64,000 nt of DNA from Capsaspora owczarzaki ATCC 30864 (lineage: Eukaryota; Opisthokonta; Filasterea), in assembly GCF_000151315.2 (NCBI RefSeq), contig NW_011887292.1, positions 2,519,181 through 2,583,180 of the forward strand, written 5' to 3'. The translations under genes were made by a program, and so were the position numbers. Shown piece after piece: positions 23,007-34,238 of this stretch. Within the stretch, counting starts at the first letter, position 1. Every line of letters starts with the position of its first letter. The notes beneath the pieces were generated by a model. It saw nothing but the letters and a program-made list of their open reading frames with translations. It was not told the origin of the DNA and did not search any database.

Positions 23007-24929
23007 CTATGCAATAGGTGCGGTGAAACGAACAAAGAGATCACACGAAGGCGTTGGTGTAGCGTAGGCTCGTTCGAGATGCTCGGGTTGGTGCGACATT
23101 CGTTGCGCAGTACTGATTTTGCGGTTTTTTACTTGTGTTTCCTGCTGGCATTGCGTCCGTAGATGACCGAGATACGTGTCTCTGACAGTTTGCTCAAACT
23201 CTTGCACAGTGGATGGTCGCGCGCGCTCTAGCTGAACATGGATGCTTGGTCGAACGTAATACTTGATGAGCAATTCCCCCTCACCAAACGAGCGTTCAAC
23301 CGAGTATGTGGTGTCTTGGCGCAATGAAAACGTCTCTGCGGGTGATGACGAGGGTGTCAGTAGCATCACCAAGACGATGAGAATCAAAGGGAGGAACTGC
23401 GCAATCGAGCGGAAAAAGTCTGGCGCTTCATCGTTTCTTGCCCGCTGCTGCCGTGCGGCATGAAAATCCTCTCTTTGCCGAGTAGAGAATGTGAATTGAG
23501 CTGTCGGTGAATGAGTGAATGAGTGAATGAGTGAATGAGTGAATGAGTGAATGAGTGAGTGAGTGAGTGCGTGTAGAGGGAATGATGAAGTTACATCGGT
23601 TAGTGATCAGAAAGGCTGGGCATCCAAAGGCCCGAACAATGGTTCGTCATTCACTGAAACTCGAAACTGCACAGATCGGAACTTACGACCTCCAGCTCGC
23701 ATGCCACCGCCAAAGAACATGTTGAACAGCTCTTGGGGATCCATCTCTTCAAAACCGCCGCCACCGCCACCGCGGTGTCTAGTATAGCGCTGCTGTTGTT
23801 GAGGCGACTCGTCAACATCTCCAGTCATATCATAGGTGCGGCGTTTCGAGGCATCCGAAAGGATGGCGAAGGCTTTGGAAATACCTGAAGAACCCCCAAG
23901 CAGCAGAATGAAACAGCAGCAATGAGTCTCCAAGCGCAAAAAAGTCGACAAGCAAGCATTGCGGTGCATCCTCCAAGCAGTAGTCCGAGATGAATAAAGG
24001 CAGGCAGGCAGCAAGCCGCAACAAAGCGCAACAAAGCGCCGCTATCACAGAGACACTATGCCGAAACAAAGCAAACTCACGCTTGAATGCCTCATCGGCA
24101 CCCGGAGCCTTGTTCTTGTCAGGATGGAATTTGAGCGCCAGCTATGCAAAGAAGCGGGGTGGGAGAAGGGGAAAGTGCCAAATAACGAATGCATGAGTTG
24201 GAAACAGCCAAAGCAGAACTCAACCTTCCCCATCCCCTCCCGCACATCGACGGAGCAGCACTCGAAACCAAGAAACCACGCTCGTTTTCGCAAGTGCTTT
24301 GTCGTCTTGTCGTGGTTTACCTTGCGATACGCCTTCTTGATGGCATCCTCGCTGGCGTCGCGCTCAACACCCAGAATCTCGTAGTGGCCCTTGCATGCCT
24401 TGATTTTGCGCACTTCGGCAACCTGCTCTGGGGTATAGTCGCCGCCCTTGGGTGCAGACGAGGCCGGAGCGCTGCCCGAGCCCTGCTTTGACGAAGCGCT
24501 TGCTGAAGAGCCAGAAGCAGGAGAAGACGTAGAAGAAGAAGCATGGTCGCTGCCACTGTTCTTCCGCTTGCGAGCGCCAACGCCAGGCGCACTGTCCGGA
24601 TTTGCAGCATACGACGATGAAGACGAAGAAGACGAAGACGACGATGAAGCGCCGCTTGGTCTGTCGCCGTCGTCGTTGTCGTGATGGGCCGACGCGCTAC
24701 TCCTGCTGCAGCCAGCTGAAGGTGACGTGGAAGCTGCTGCTGCGCCTGCTCCCCCGCCGCGACTGGAGGATCGGCCTTCCAGCTCTGCGACGAACGCAAG
24801 CGCCTGTGGCGTCTCGAACAAGCCGACCGACTTGCGAGCGAGCCGCAACGCGCGTTCCCGGTCGCCCGACGCATGTGCCGTGCGCGCAATGGCCAAGCAT
24901 CGCAGCGCCTCTTCCTTGTTCATCTCCAT
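23007..24929 (-). CDS. DNAJB12: DnaJ homologue of the DNAJB12/DNAJB14 type
   Basis: ER membrane J-domain co-chaperone that recruits HSP70 for quality control. The N-terminus MEMNKEEALRCLAIARTAH is the conserved helical region of this subfamily. A long Ser/Ala/Gly linker follows. The J domain begins HYEILGVERDASEDAIKKA and continues across an intron with LALKFHPDKNKAPGADEAF, so the HPD motif is intact. ISKAFAILSDASKRRTYD closes the domain. A Gly/Phe-rich part with FFGGGMRAGG follows, then a transmembrane segment near 23400 (FLPLILIVLVMLL) and a C-terminal DUF1977-type domain ending RFTAPIA. Stop is TAG at 23007-23009. Five exons are visible. One intron holds a TGAATGAG minisatellite. Start at 24929; a second Met lies two codons on. 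Confidence 0.9.
23505..23570 (+). repeat. GAATGAGT minisatellite
   Basis: About six to seven tandem copies of an 8-base unit (TGAATGAG) degrade on the right into plain (TGAG)n. The tract lies in an intron of the DNAJB12-type gene. Confidence 0.95.
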
Positions 24930-25086
24930 TGCTTTGCGTTCAGGTTGAAGAAATGGGAATGGACTGATCAAATAAATCATAAAACAGAAACGATCTGATC
25001 TGATTGTGCTGAGAACGACAAAACGCTCAGTCCTTGTTTTGGTTGGGAGCGTTGGAGCACAAAGCGAGGACGGGGTTGGGGATTGG
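24930..25086. promoter_or_regulatory. Divergent promoter region, DNAJB12 type / golgin-45
   Basis: 157 bases separate two start codons facing away from each other. Both encode proteins of the early secretory pathway (an ER co-chaperone and a Golgi tether), so co-regulation is conceivable but not shown. No clear TATA box or named motif was recognised. Confidence 0.4.
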
Positions 25087-27177
25087 ATGTCGACGACGGA
25101 TCCCGCGCAACTGGAAGCGCTCAAGCTCAAGGTCAGTGAATGGACAAATACAGCTTGCAATGTTGCTCATGATCGACCCCCAAAGTGTTGTGGTGGACGG
25201 TGCTCACTGGAGTTTGCACAGATGCTGCGGCGGCATCGCGAGGCTGCCAGCAAAGCGTCCTCGCCAACAAAGACCAACAGCAGCAGCAGCAGCAGCAGTA
25301 ATAGTAATAGTAGTAGTAGTAATAGTAGTAATACGACGAGTGCTGTGACAGCCGCAGCCGTGGCCACGCCAGGCCATGTTCCACCAAGCCACGTCGAATT
25401 GGCGCCATCCTCCAGCCACAGCGCGCTCCAAGGCCGGCCTGCTGCTGCGAATCAGAGAGCAGCCGTGGTAGATTCTTCGAGCGCGAGCAATGCTTCTTCT
25501 ACAAGACACGACGAACTCGGTGCGATCGCGCTCCCAAACCATCGACCAGACGCTCATCAGTCTGCGCTGGTTCAGCTGGACACGCAGGCGCTTGTGCACA
25601 ATCCTCATCCGGTGCAGCCAGCTCCCGCAGCGTTCGTCAGAGTACCAACGCTGGCTCACAGGCACGAATCCGTGGGAAACGGGGAGCCAATCTCGGCGTC
25701 GAGCAAGGCGCCAGTACATCGCGCGCTCCAGTTTGGCCAAGCGCCCAATTCTGCAGCATTGCCACTGCCAGCTCCAAGCAGAAGCCTCATAGATACAAGC
25801 AAGCCAGTGCCTTCAACGAGTAGCACGTCGACAGAGGCATCACCAATTCCCATCTTAACACCTGCGGCCCAACAACCGGCCCAAGTCGCGCCTCCTGCCA
25901 ACACGCCCCCCAACGGTCTGGGGCAGCCTTCACCCCCAGCAACTGTCGCACAACCATCTGTACAACAGCCCCCAGCTTTCGCCATGCCACACCTACATCT
26001 TGCGCGCGCACACACCCCGACAGAGGAGCTGGTGGCACGAGCGCCTGCATCGTCCTTTCCGAGTCCTGCCGCCCTGGCTTTGAATGCAACAACGCTTGTT
26101 CGCGAGCAGGAGCGCGACCGCGGCCGCACTGCTTCGCGCGATGTGATTCTTGAGCGTCTCGCCAAGGAAAACATGTCTCTCTCGCACAAACTCGTCCAGC
26201 AATACCAGGTGGATGATGATCTCAAACGGCTGCTCGTCGCGTCTGTGGCCAACCAGTTTCAAACAGAAGTGTCCAAGTTGGTCGAGGAGAAGAGCACGCT
26301 GACACTACACTCTCAGCGGCTAGTCGAGCGTCTGCAAGCCGATGCCGAGGATATCGACGAGTTGTTGAACGAAGTCACGTTGTGGCAAACCAAGTTCCAG
26401 GCCAGTCGTGTCGCCTATACCGAGGCCGAGCAGGAGCGAACCGCGCTCCATCGCCTCTCGCACGGCGCAAGAGCTGCGCTGTCGCAGATGCTCCAGGAAC
26501 GCGAAGCCGCTCAGGACGCACTGGTGCAAGCCAACTGCTTGCTGGCCTGCCTGGTCCAGAAGCCCGACGAAGACAGTCGCCGCAGCCAGTACAGCCTCTC
26601 TGCCTTGAACAAGCGGTCGGGAGTCGAGCTGGCTGCCATGACGCTCGAGCTTGTGCAAACCCTCGGCCGACAGCTGTACTCCGTCGGAGCCATTGGTTCC
26701 GATGCAGAGTGGCGATACAAGCAGCTCGCGCTAGCTTCTACCAGCGACAAGCAACAAGATCGCTCGGCTCGATCCGGCCCGGGGCTATCATTAGGCGAGA
26801 TGGCGGCCGTCCAGGTCTTGCGATCGTACTCTGCCATCAACCCACATTCCGTCCTGTCCTCGGCTCTTATGGGCACGCCGTCAGCTGCTTTTCATCATGC
26901 CGCCGCCGCCACTGATGCTGCTGATGCTGCTGCTGGCAGAGAAGACGCTACCGATATTGGGCATGTGCATGTCGCCACACCTTCCAACCATTTCGACTCG
27001 GCAACTCCAATCAGTCTTGGCGTGTCCAACCTCATCAACAGTGCCGAGGAAGACTACAGTCCGGCGCTCGAGCGTGTCACCACCCTTATGAGAGAGCGAA
27101 CGTCGACAATGCCCTCGAACAGCTCGCAGCTGCTGGACTGCTGCAAGGCATGCCGTGGGCCGATTATTCACCTGTGA
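25087..27177 (+). CDS. BLZF1: Golgin-45 (BLZF1)
   Basis: Golgi tether that binds GRASP55 and Rab2 in animals. The N-terminal half is a disordered Ser/Pro/Ala region with a long Ser/Asn run. The conserved coiled coil begins DDLKRLLVASVANQFQTEVS, close to ELKKLLVASVGDDLQ in human golgin-45, and continues with WQTKFQASRVAYTEAEQE and SQMLQEREAAQDALVQ. The very end, CCKACRGPIIHL, corresponds to the animal C-terminus CCNHCRGELIAL, which is diagnostic because it is the GRASP55-binding tail. A 90-base intron (25132-25221, gtcagt to gcacag) may be removed near the N-terminus; it is a multiple of three and open, so the frame does not decide. The rest is one exon. Confidence 0.9.
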   Translation: MSTTDPAQLEALKLKVSEWTNTACNVAHDRPPKCCGGRCSLEFAQMLRRHREAASKASSPTKTNSSSSSSSNSNSSSSNSSNTTSAVTAAAVATPGHVPPSHVELAPSSSHSALQGRPAAANQRAAVVDSSSASNASSTRHDELGAIALPNHRPDAHQSALVQLDTQALVHNPHPVQPAPAAFVRVPTLAHRHESVGNGEPISASSKAPVHRALQFGQAPNSAALPLPAPSRSLIDTSKPVPSTSSTSTEASPIPILTPAAQQPAQVAPPANTPPNGLGQPSPPATVAQPSVQQPPAFAMPHLHLARAHTPTEELVARAPASSFPSPAALALNATTLVREQERDRGRTASRDVILERLAKENMSLSHKLVQQYQVDDDLKRLLVASVANQFQTEVSKLVEEKSTLTLHSQRLVERLQADAEDIDELLNEVTLWQTKFQASRVAYTEAEQERTALHRLSHGARAALSQMLQEREAAQDALVQANCLLACLVQKPDEDSRRSQYSLSALNKRSGVELAAMTLELVQTLGRQLYSVGAIGSDAEWRYKQLALASTSDKQQDRSARSGPGLSLGEMAAVQVLRSYSAINPHSVLSSALMGTPSAAFHHAAAATDAADAAAGREDATDIGHVHVATPSNHFDSATPISLGVSNLINSAEEDYSPALERVTTLMRERTSTMPSNSSQLLDCCKACRGPIIHL

Positions 27178-27468
27178 AAACAACACGCCCGCGTCTCAGT
27201 TTTACTTTCGGTGCGCAAAAAAACCCACAAACAAACAACAACAAAAACCCAACCAAAAAACCCAAAAGAAAGCCATCTTCGTTAAGATTTGATACATTAG
27301 TTGCAATAAAGGGATGTTATATTTTGTTTCGGTAAAGTAGAGTACAAGGTAGAATGGGAGAAAAGACAAATCCATCATGCCAGCGATAATGTCGAAGGAC
27401 AAACGGAGCACATCAAACAATCAAGCTAAATGAAAACAAGCGCGCGGGTGCGGGGGCACAGACAGTAG
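27178..27468. other. Convergent 3' region
   Basis: 291 bases lie between the stops of golgin-45 and the AlkB-type gene. The stretch is A-rich (acaaacaacaacaaaaac and similar) with a likely polyadenylation signal, aataaa, at about 27305. No gene is seen. Confidence 0.6.
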
Positions 27469-28836
27469 TTACTGGCTCTTGGAGGGATCGACGAACGGGT
27501 TGATGTTTGCACGTTCCCACTCGGCATACTGCTGACGGACGGCAAGCACACGCCAGTTCATAATGCGGAACCAAAGTGGGGGAACGAGGGCGATCAGAAG
27601 CATGGTGGCATAGCCAAAGGGGAGCTGCGGGGAAGATTGCCATGTGCGGAGAATCTGGTAGCGACGACCGGCGTAGGCGTGGTGGTCTGAGTGGCGTTGC
27701 AGCTTGAACAAAAAGTAGTTGGTGCAGCGATGGCCAGCATTCCACGAGTGGGCGGGGGTGATGCGCTCGAAATCTCCGCGTTCGCCCTCGGCAGGCTTGG
27801 CCGGCTTGGGCTTGCGCTCCAGACCATAGTGTTCCACATAGTTGATAATCTCAAGCAGGCTGAACGCCAAGAAGCACTGCCAGGCGAAGAAGATGGTGGC
27901 CTGAGCGCCAAGCACGTGGAAAATTCCAAAGGCGATAAGACCCGTGGAGGCGACCGACTGCACCACACGATTGTGCGGCGACAGCTCTGGCAGGCCGCAC
28001 TTGTTCAGGCGAGCGCGTTCCAGATGCACGGCAGACAAGAACGAGCCAACGACCGAGCGCCACCAGAACGTGTAAAAGATTTCGCCATAACGCGACGAGG
28101 CGGGATCGTCCGGTGTGGACACTCGCTTGTGGTGACCAAACAGATGCTCGACGTAAAAGTGACCATAGCCGACAAACGCAAGGATGGTTCGCCCAAGCAT
28201 TTGCTCAAACACGGGCGCCTTGTGGATGAGCTCGTGCGCGCAGTTGATGCCGAGGCCGCCAACGAGGCCGACAGCGCCAAGAAAGCCAATGTACTCCATC
28301 CAGCTCATTTGCGGATAGATGGCCACCTGATAGCACGCCCAGAGGACGAGTGTGATGTGCATCGGGACCCAGGCCCAGGTCACTGCCCGGAAGGAGATGC
28401 GCTTCTCGAGGATCTTTTCTTCCTCCTTGGTCGGGTTGTAGTCGTCCGTGCCCATGAGGACGTCGATGATGGGGATGAGCACAAAGACAATGCCCAACGC
28501 CGCAAACGTCCAGCCACCGCCCATCCACCAGCTCAGCGGCAGCACCGGGTACGGCAGGAACGCCAGCGTGTACGGCCACGCACTGACATTGCGCAGCTTG
28601 CGTGGAGCGAGTCCAACGCCCATCGCGAGGCCGGAGGACGACGTGCCGTCCTTGGACGTGACCGCCGACGACGCCGTGGACGTGACCAACGTGGTGGTCG
28701 TGTCCCCAGCGCTGTTATCGCCGCCATGCACCCCACCTGTCCCCGTGGTCGTTGTGCCCGCAGTGATCGTAGTAGCGTTGTCTGGTGTCTCCATGACAAA
28801 GCCACCCGAAGTTGTAGAGAAGAGTGAGGCCGCCAT
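27469..28836 (-). CDS. alkB: Alkane 1-monooxygenase (AlkB-type membrane di-iron hydroxylase)
   Basis: Integral-membrane non-haem di-iron enzyme expected to hydroxylate terminal carbons of medium-chain alkanes or fatty-acid-like substrates. 455 residues in one uninterrupted frame. All histidine boxes of the AlkB family are present in order: HELIHK, EHLFGHHKRV, NYVEHYGL (with the preceding EIINY) and LQRHSDHHAYAGRRYQ. About six hydrophobic segments surround them, including TLAFLPYPVLPLSWWMG and FAALGIVFVLIPIIDVL. The first 80 residues are a Thr/Gly/Ser-rich extension not typical of bacterial AlkB. No rubredoxin or rubredoxin reductase is encoded nearby, so the electron donor is unknown. AlkB is mainly a bacterial family. 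Lack of introns amid intron-rich neighbours fits horizontal acquisition. Start at 28836; an in-frame ATG at 28869 is possible. Confidence 0.92.
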   Translation of the reverse strand: MAASLFSTTSGGFVMETPDNATTITAGTTTTGTGGVHGGDNSAGDTTTTLVTSTASSAVTSKDGTSSSGLAMGVGLAPRKLRNVSAWPYTLAFLPYPVLPLSWWMGGGWTFAALGIVFVLIPIIDVLMGTDDYNPTKEEEKILEKRISFRAVTWAWVPMHITLVLWACYQVAIYPQMSWMEYIGFLGAVGLVGGLGINCAHELIHKAPVFEQMLGRTILAFVGYGHFYVEHLFGHHKRVSTPDDPASSRYGEIFYTFWWRSVVGSFLSAVHLERARLNKCGLPELSPHNRVVQSVASTGLIAFGIFHVLGAQATIFFAWQCFLAFSLLEIINYVEHYGLERKPKPAKPAEGERGDFERITPAHSWNAGHRCTNYFLFKLQRHSDHHAYAGRRYQILRTWQSSPQLPFGYATMLLIALVPPLWFRIMNWRVLAVRQQYAEWERANINPFVDPSKSQ

Positions 28837-30268
28837 TTTTGAGTTTGGTGTGGTTTGTTTTTTGGTCAAATCTCAGTTTGGGGGTTTGGCTGCGAATTGG
28901 GCGCTTTGGCTGCTTTTGGAAGTCGCCCGGCTTTTTGGAGTTGGATGGCGTCGAGAGAAGCAAAATAATAATAATAATAATAAAAGAGAAAAAGAAAAAA
29001 GAAAGGAATTGGGTTGATGACAGAGGAAGAGGGCAAGTGTTTGCGACTGGAAAAGAAAACGGAACGGAAGCTGGCAAATTAAAGCGTTTCGGAAGCCGGC
29101 AACCAAACGATTCGAACAGAACGAGAGTGAGTAAACGCAGACAGAAAGCGGATGAGCACAGCACGAGAACAAGAGATTGAAAGAACGAGAGCGAAGCGGG
29201 GTGGGGGGAGGGGAAAGGGAAACGGGGACGGAAGGGCATACGATTGGTACAAAAAAAAAACTCACCAAAAGCGAAAACAATCGAAAAAGCTTTCCAACAA
29301 AATAAAAAAAAGACTGGATGTGCTTTGCATGTGGTCTTCAACCTCCCCCCTTTTAAAGGAGCAGCTCATTTACGAATTTGGCCAGTGGAAGCGTCGGAAT
29401 GGCGGAGGAGGGGCCCGGAGGCAAGGCAGAAAGAGGGCGGCGGCCGGCAAAACGGAACAGCCGGAGCCAACTCCGCTTACACGATGCGAACGACGAAAAA
29501 GGGATGCAGTAAGGTAAACAGACCGCTTCCGTCGCAGCAAAACAAAGTACCACAGCGGGGCAGGGCGAGCGAGGACCTGAGTGACAAATCCGGCTGTGCG
29601 GTTCATCGTCCGAAACTTTTTTTTTTTTGTTGGCTCGGGTCGGATTGGTTATTCTGCACGGCTCTGCAAGAAGACATGTTGGTCCAAAAACAACCCTTCT
29701 GCTGCTGCTTGTTGCTTTGCCGTGGGTTGCACTGGGCTTTGGTTCGAGCCTTCGGAAACGGAAACGGAAACGGGAACGGAAGCGACCCAAAATTTGCCAA
29801 TTTGCAAATTTAACCACGCCCCATCGCTTCCAACGGGGCCCCCATCGACCGGCCACCACACACAAGATTGCTAATAGCTGAACGAGCTCAAAAACCGCAA
29901 AAAGCGATGACCGGCACCGACGGGCACGGAAACGGAAGCGAGATTTACCGAAAAAAACAAAACAAAACCCAAACCGCAGCTCCATACATCCCAACTCTGC
30001 TTGCAGTGCACGGATTGACACTGCCAACTCACTGAGCTGATACATGCATGTCAGGATGGAATAAAGCAAAGGGGTTTATTTGGCAACAAACTCGTCCAAC
30101 GCACAAGTATCGGCTAATCGAGACATGTTGTTGTTTGACGGGCGAAAAAACTCGAACTTGAAACACCATCACCCAAACAGCAAATGCCTGGAGCTCTTTT
30201 TGCTCTCAATCCCATCCAGAATCCAGAAGAGACAGCATCCAGAGGGCAGTCACCTTCTCGTCTCGCAT
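28837..30268. other. Long divergent intergenic region with short tandem repeats
   Basis: About 1.4 kb lie between the AlkB-type and WAPL starts. It holds an (ATA)n tract at about 28965-28983, an A-rich stretch, and a (GGAAAC)n array at about 29753-29785 that recurs shortened near 29926. A 238-codon minus frame in this region is a product of these repeats and lacks motifs. An acceptor-like pyrimidine tract ending at about 30220 may close a 5' UTR intron of WAPL. Confidence 0.5.
29753..29785 (+). repeat. (GGAAAC)n tandem array
   Basis: Four to five hexamer units (ggaaac/ggaacg), the last ones diverged. A two-unit relic stands at about 29926-29944 in the same orientation. Confidence 0.85.
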
Positions 30269-33200
30269 ATGCACAAGCGACCAGCGGCAACATACAGTCG
30301 CAAAGTCGCGGCTTCTGACTCGGCCTCGAATGCGTTCGACACGATGATGGTGCAAGCGTCCCCTCCACCACTTCAACCGTCCGACCAGACTCCTCAAGAT
30401 CGTAGCCCATCAACACAGAGCCATCGCTCCTACTCGACTGGGCGCGCTGTGGTGCCAACTGCGAGCGAAACCACGCGAGCACCACTGAATCCAACCACGG
30501 TGGACCAGGCTCAGACTCGAGCGATCGCGGCACGACCGTCGACGGCGACCTCCTCCTCGCCGTTGCGCTCGACGCAGCAGAGGTCACTGCGTGCATCCAC
30601 GAGCGACAGCACGAGCCAGTCGTCGCTCCAGCAGCCAGCGAAAGCCAACTCCACGCGACCATCATCATCCGTCGATGAAGCCGAAGAGGCCTCGTCCTCG
30701 TCCTCGTCCGCGACGGCTCGCCCGCTGCTGACTGCTCCACGCCCTGGACGGCGATCGCTTGCACTGACGCCACCGAGAGACAGCGTCAGTGCGACGGGCG
30801 GTGCGATCCCAGTCATCAAGCGAAATCCATTCAGTGGGCGTTCTGCACCGCTACCGACGACGAGAGCGAAGGAAGCCACCTTGGCTGCCGCACCCTCTGC
30901 GTTTGACTTTGACGATGACGACGATCCAGCAACCAAGCCATTAAAGCGCACCGCCAGTCCTGCCCGTCGAGTTCCCAATTCCGTTCTTCCGGCTGCATCC
31001 ACCAGCGCTTCCAGTTCAAGCTCTCCGATCGATGCCAAGCCTCCCCGAATAGCAGAGGCGGTCAATACCAAAGCCCTTTCGTCTTCATTTCGCACCTCTC
31101 CTCGAACTCGTTCGCCGCCGGTGGAGCAAGGCTCGCCTGCGCGAGAAACCCTTACCGTGGCCGTTCCTCGCGCGTCCGCTGCTCGGCGGCAGCTTGCTGC
31201 GTCCACTCAAGCGTCTGCACTCTCTACCCTTCAGCAGCCTCCTATCACTACTGGCACGACCTTAGGTCGAAGTATGAGCGCAACAACAACAACCGCAGCC
31301 CCAGCATCCGCCGTCGAGCCCGTTCCTGCGCGCGCCTCCCCTTCGCGGACAGGGCTATCAAAACAATCATCGCCATCCAGCTCTCCTGCGCGCAAGCCTC
31401 CTGTCGCTGCCAGCACCGCCAATCCAGCACGGCCAACCACAAAGCGACCGACGGAAAAGCGCACTTTGGCCGACACAGTCACATTGCAACCGAAACGTGT
31501 GCGCGTGGAAGACCCTTTCGACGATCTGGAATCACCGGTTAGTATAGATTGGGGCGAGAGGGGGCAGGGGTTGGATGGAGCCCGAGTTGCACGTCTTCCA
31601 TGTTCTTGTCTGCTCGATCACTCACCCTCACCGTTAACGCCCAGGACATGTCGCTTGCTCTGACTGGATCACTGGCGTCTCGACAAGCTGGCGAAAACCA
31701 GCAGCTTCGCGACGATCTCGAGTATATGCTGGAAGGTCTCGGCTCGGCCCAGCCACCTGGAGTGCGCTGCAAAAGGTAGCCGAGAATTCGACCAACTGGC
31801 GCTTTAACTTTGTCCTTTGAACAATTCCATCTGTCAACGGCTTTCACTGACCTTCACAACGCTTGGGGCTTGTCTGTTTTTTGTTTTGTTTGTTTGTTTT
31901 TGTTTTGTGCAGCATGTGTACGTTGGCAGAGCAAGCGGCATCGCAAGATTTTCAACTACATTTTCGTGCATTGGGTACCCTTTCTCGAGTCTGCCGGATG
32001 TTGTCAGATGCTCCCCAGCATGCGGTATGGTGATTGTCAATGATGTTGGTTGTTTTCAATTGGTTGTAGGGAGCTGCGCTCACACGACGCTTCTTCTTGG
32101 CAACAGGACTTGGCCATTTGCACTGCTGGTTTTTTGGCCGTCTTTACGCGCGATTCTGCCGTCCTTGATGCATCAAGCGATCTGCTCAAGCTTGCGCTCG
32201 CCTTGTTGGAAACTGCACTAGCACCCAAGCCGATTGCCAACCAGAGTTTGGCAGCTAGCAGCAGCAGCAGCAGCTCGCTCACCCCGCGTATGCGAGCAAC
32301 TGTTGCAGCCATGCTGGCCACCATTCCACAGCTATTGCCCGAACACCGCTCTGGCTCGCTGCTGCTGCCAATAGTTCTCGTCGTCTTGCGATCCATCGCC
32401 ACCTGCCGCAATATCGAAAGCGTGCGCCGGCACTTGCTGGCTTCCACTCCACTGTTGGCCCAGGTAGCTAGCGTATTTGTGCAACAGCAAAGGCACTTGC
32501 AGAGTCAGCAGACGCGCTTGCTGTTTCCGCAAGCGGGCGGTGAAGAAACCTCGCCCGCGGCTGCTGCCACGCTCTGGACGATGCAAGAATGCATGACCAT
32601 CCTCAGCGACCTGACGGTCGCAGCCACACCCGAGACACAACTGCGACTAGTCGTGGCACCAACGCCAGAGACGGACCCGCAGTCGCAAGCCTCATCCACT
32701 TCATCATCGTCATCGTCTGCAGAAGCCATTCATCCCAGTGCGCTGCTTGTTTCGATTGTCGACTTTTGGGCGTGGCTGTTGGAGCAAATCAACGAGCCTC
32801 TCGCTGATGTGAAAGGACCTGGATCGACCGCGCCCAAAAAGCACCAGTCGCGTGCCGCCCCTTTGCCTGCTTTACCTGCCACAACAACTCGTCGAATGTT
32901 GCCAAGTAGCTGCACGAACATTAGCGTGTCTGCGCTGCGTGTGTTGATGAACGCCACAAATAACCAGTCTGAAGCGTGCTTGGCGGTGGCCGCCGCGTCG
33001 CCAGGACTGGCCGTGATTACGGAGACGGCACTCGTCCTGGCATCGCATGTGGTTGAAGACAGCGGATCAGCAACCACGTCGCGCGTTGCGGGTGGCGTGG
33101 CACACCACAACCACATCACGCACGATGTGCGCGTCTACGGGCTTGGCTTGCTTGTCAATCTGACCGAGCATACGTGGAGCAATCGCCAGGCGATAGGAGT

Positions 33201-34071
33201 GCTCAGCTTGTCCAAAGCGCAAGTTCGCGGCCTAGCACCGACCTTTGCAACGTCTCAGCATGAGGAACCGGCCAAGAATAGCGCGCACTTGTTCGACCTA
33301 GCCACCTCGGAGCACTTACCCATTTCGCAAGCCGTCTTTCTCCAGCTCGTGCATCGGCAACCCCAACCGACTGTTCCATCCACGCCAACGACACCGACTG
33401 CGGGCGCGCCGACCTCTTCTGGCACGGCATCAGCAACGACACGAGGGCGTCGAAAAGCAACTACTACTCCGCCTGCTGCTGCTGCTGCTGCCCCACCCAC
33501 CGCGGCTCCTCCCGCTGTTTCGCAGCCGCCGGAGCTTGATGAGCAGTCTGAAACAGATCGCAACATTACCGGCGCCTACGCAGCGTTATTTCTGGGCTGT
33601 CTTGTGCGCGATCATGACTTCAACCGAGCTCTACTGCAGCGTGCCTTCCCGTCCGAGGATTGCTGGGCCCAAATGGTGCATCTTCTTGCCGGATTTGTCG
33701 AGTACCAGCGTGCTCTGGGAATCGTACTGTCCGACGAGACGTGCGCGTGCATTGCCGATGTGATGGACGTGTTTGTCCCGGGTGCGGGCACAGAGCTGCG
33801 CGGCACGACAGATCGTCACACCTCGACCAACACCGGGCAAGGTGTTTATTCGTCCCAGCACGAACCTTTGTCCACCCCGCTCAACTCAGACCTCTCCTCC
33901 GCGGTGCCAATGGCCCTCGAGCCACCACAGGGCGCTTCGGGTTTCACGCAACCACCCGCGTCAAACGAAGCATCCGCACCTATCGAGAGCGACAGCGATG
34001 ATGATGATGATGGCCAAGAGCCTGACTGGCTGCAACAAACGCGAGTCAAAGTCAGGTCGTCTCAGTCGTAA
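30269..34071 (+). CDS. WAPL: Cohesin release factor WAPL
   Basis: Releases cohesin from chromatin together with PDS5. Exons are 30269-31537, 31645-31775, 31913-32024 and 32074-34071, giving about 1169 residues, near the human length. The start MHKRPAATYSRK was chosen because it places TYSRK, the PDS5-binding YSR motif, at the N-terminus as in animal WAPL. A disordered Ser/Pro region follows. The C-terminal HEAT-like WAPL domain begins LRDDLEYMLEGL and continues with RVCRMLSDAPQ, LAICTAGFLAVFTRD, SALRVLMNATNNQSEAC, YGLGLLVNLTEHTWSNR and ITGAYAALFLGCLVRD, each matching the conserved WAPL order. The acceptor for the last exon is placed at 32073 because it keeps phase. The tail is acidic (SDSDDDDDGQEPDW). 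Confidence 0.9.
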
Positions 34072-34238
34072 CAAGCGTTCTTCATGGAATCTTTTGCTTT
34101 GGGTCGGATTGGCGTAACATTTGGATCAATTTTGGGTTTGTATCACTGGTTTGTTTTTTTTCCATGGTTAACAATGAGATTTTATTATCGAAAAGCTCCC
34201 AACAACTCTTGGCGACTCTTAAGGGAAGGCTTGAATCT

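Noticed and set aside
27691-28827. 378-codon plus-strand open frame
   Set aside because: It is antisense to the AlkB-type gene, whose histidine boxes show which strand is coding.
29353-30069. 238-codon minus-strand open frame upstream of WAPL
   Set aside because: It reads through the (GGAAAC)n array, giving FRFRFRF-type repeats, and carries no domain.
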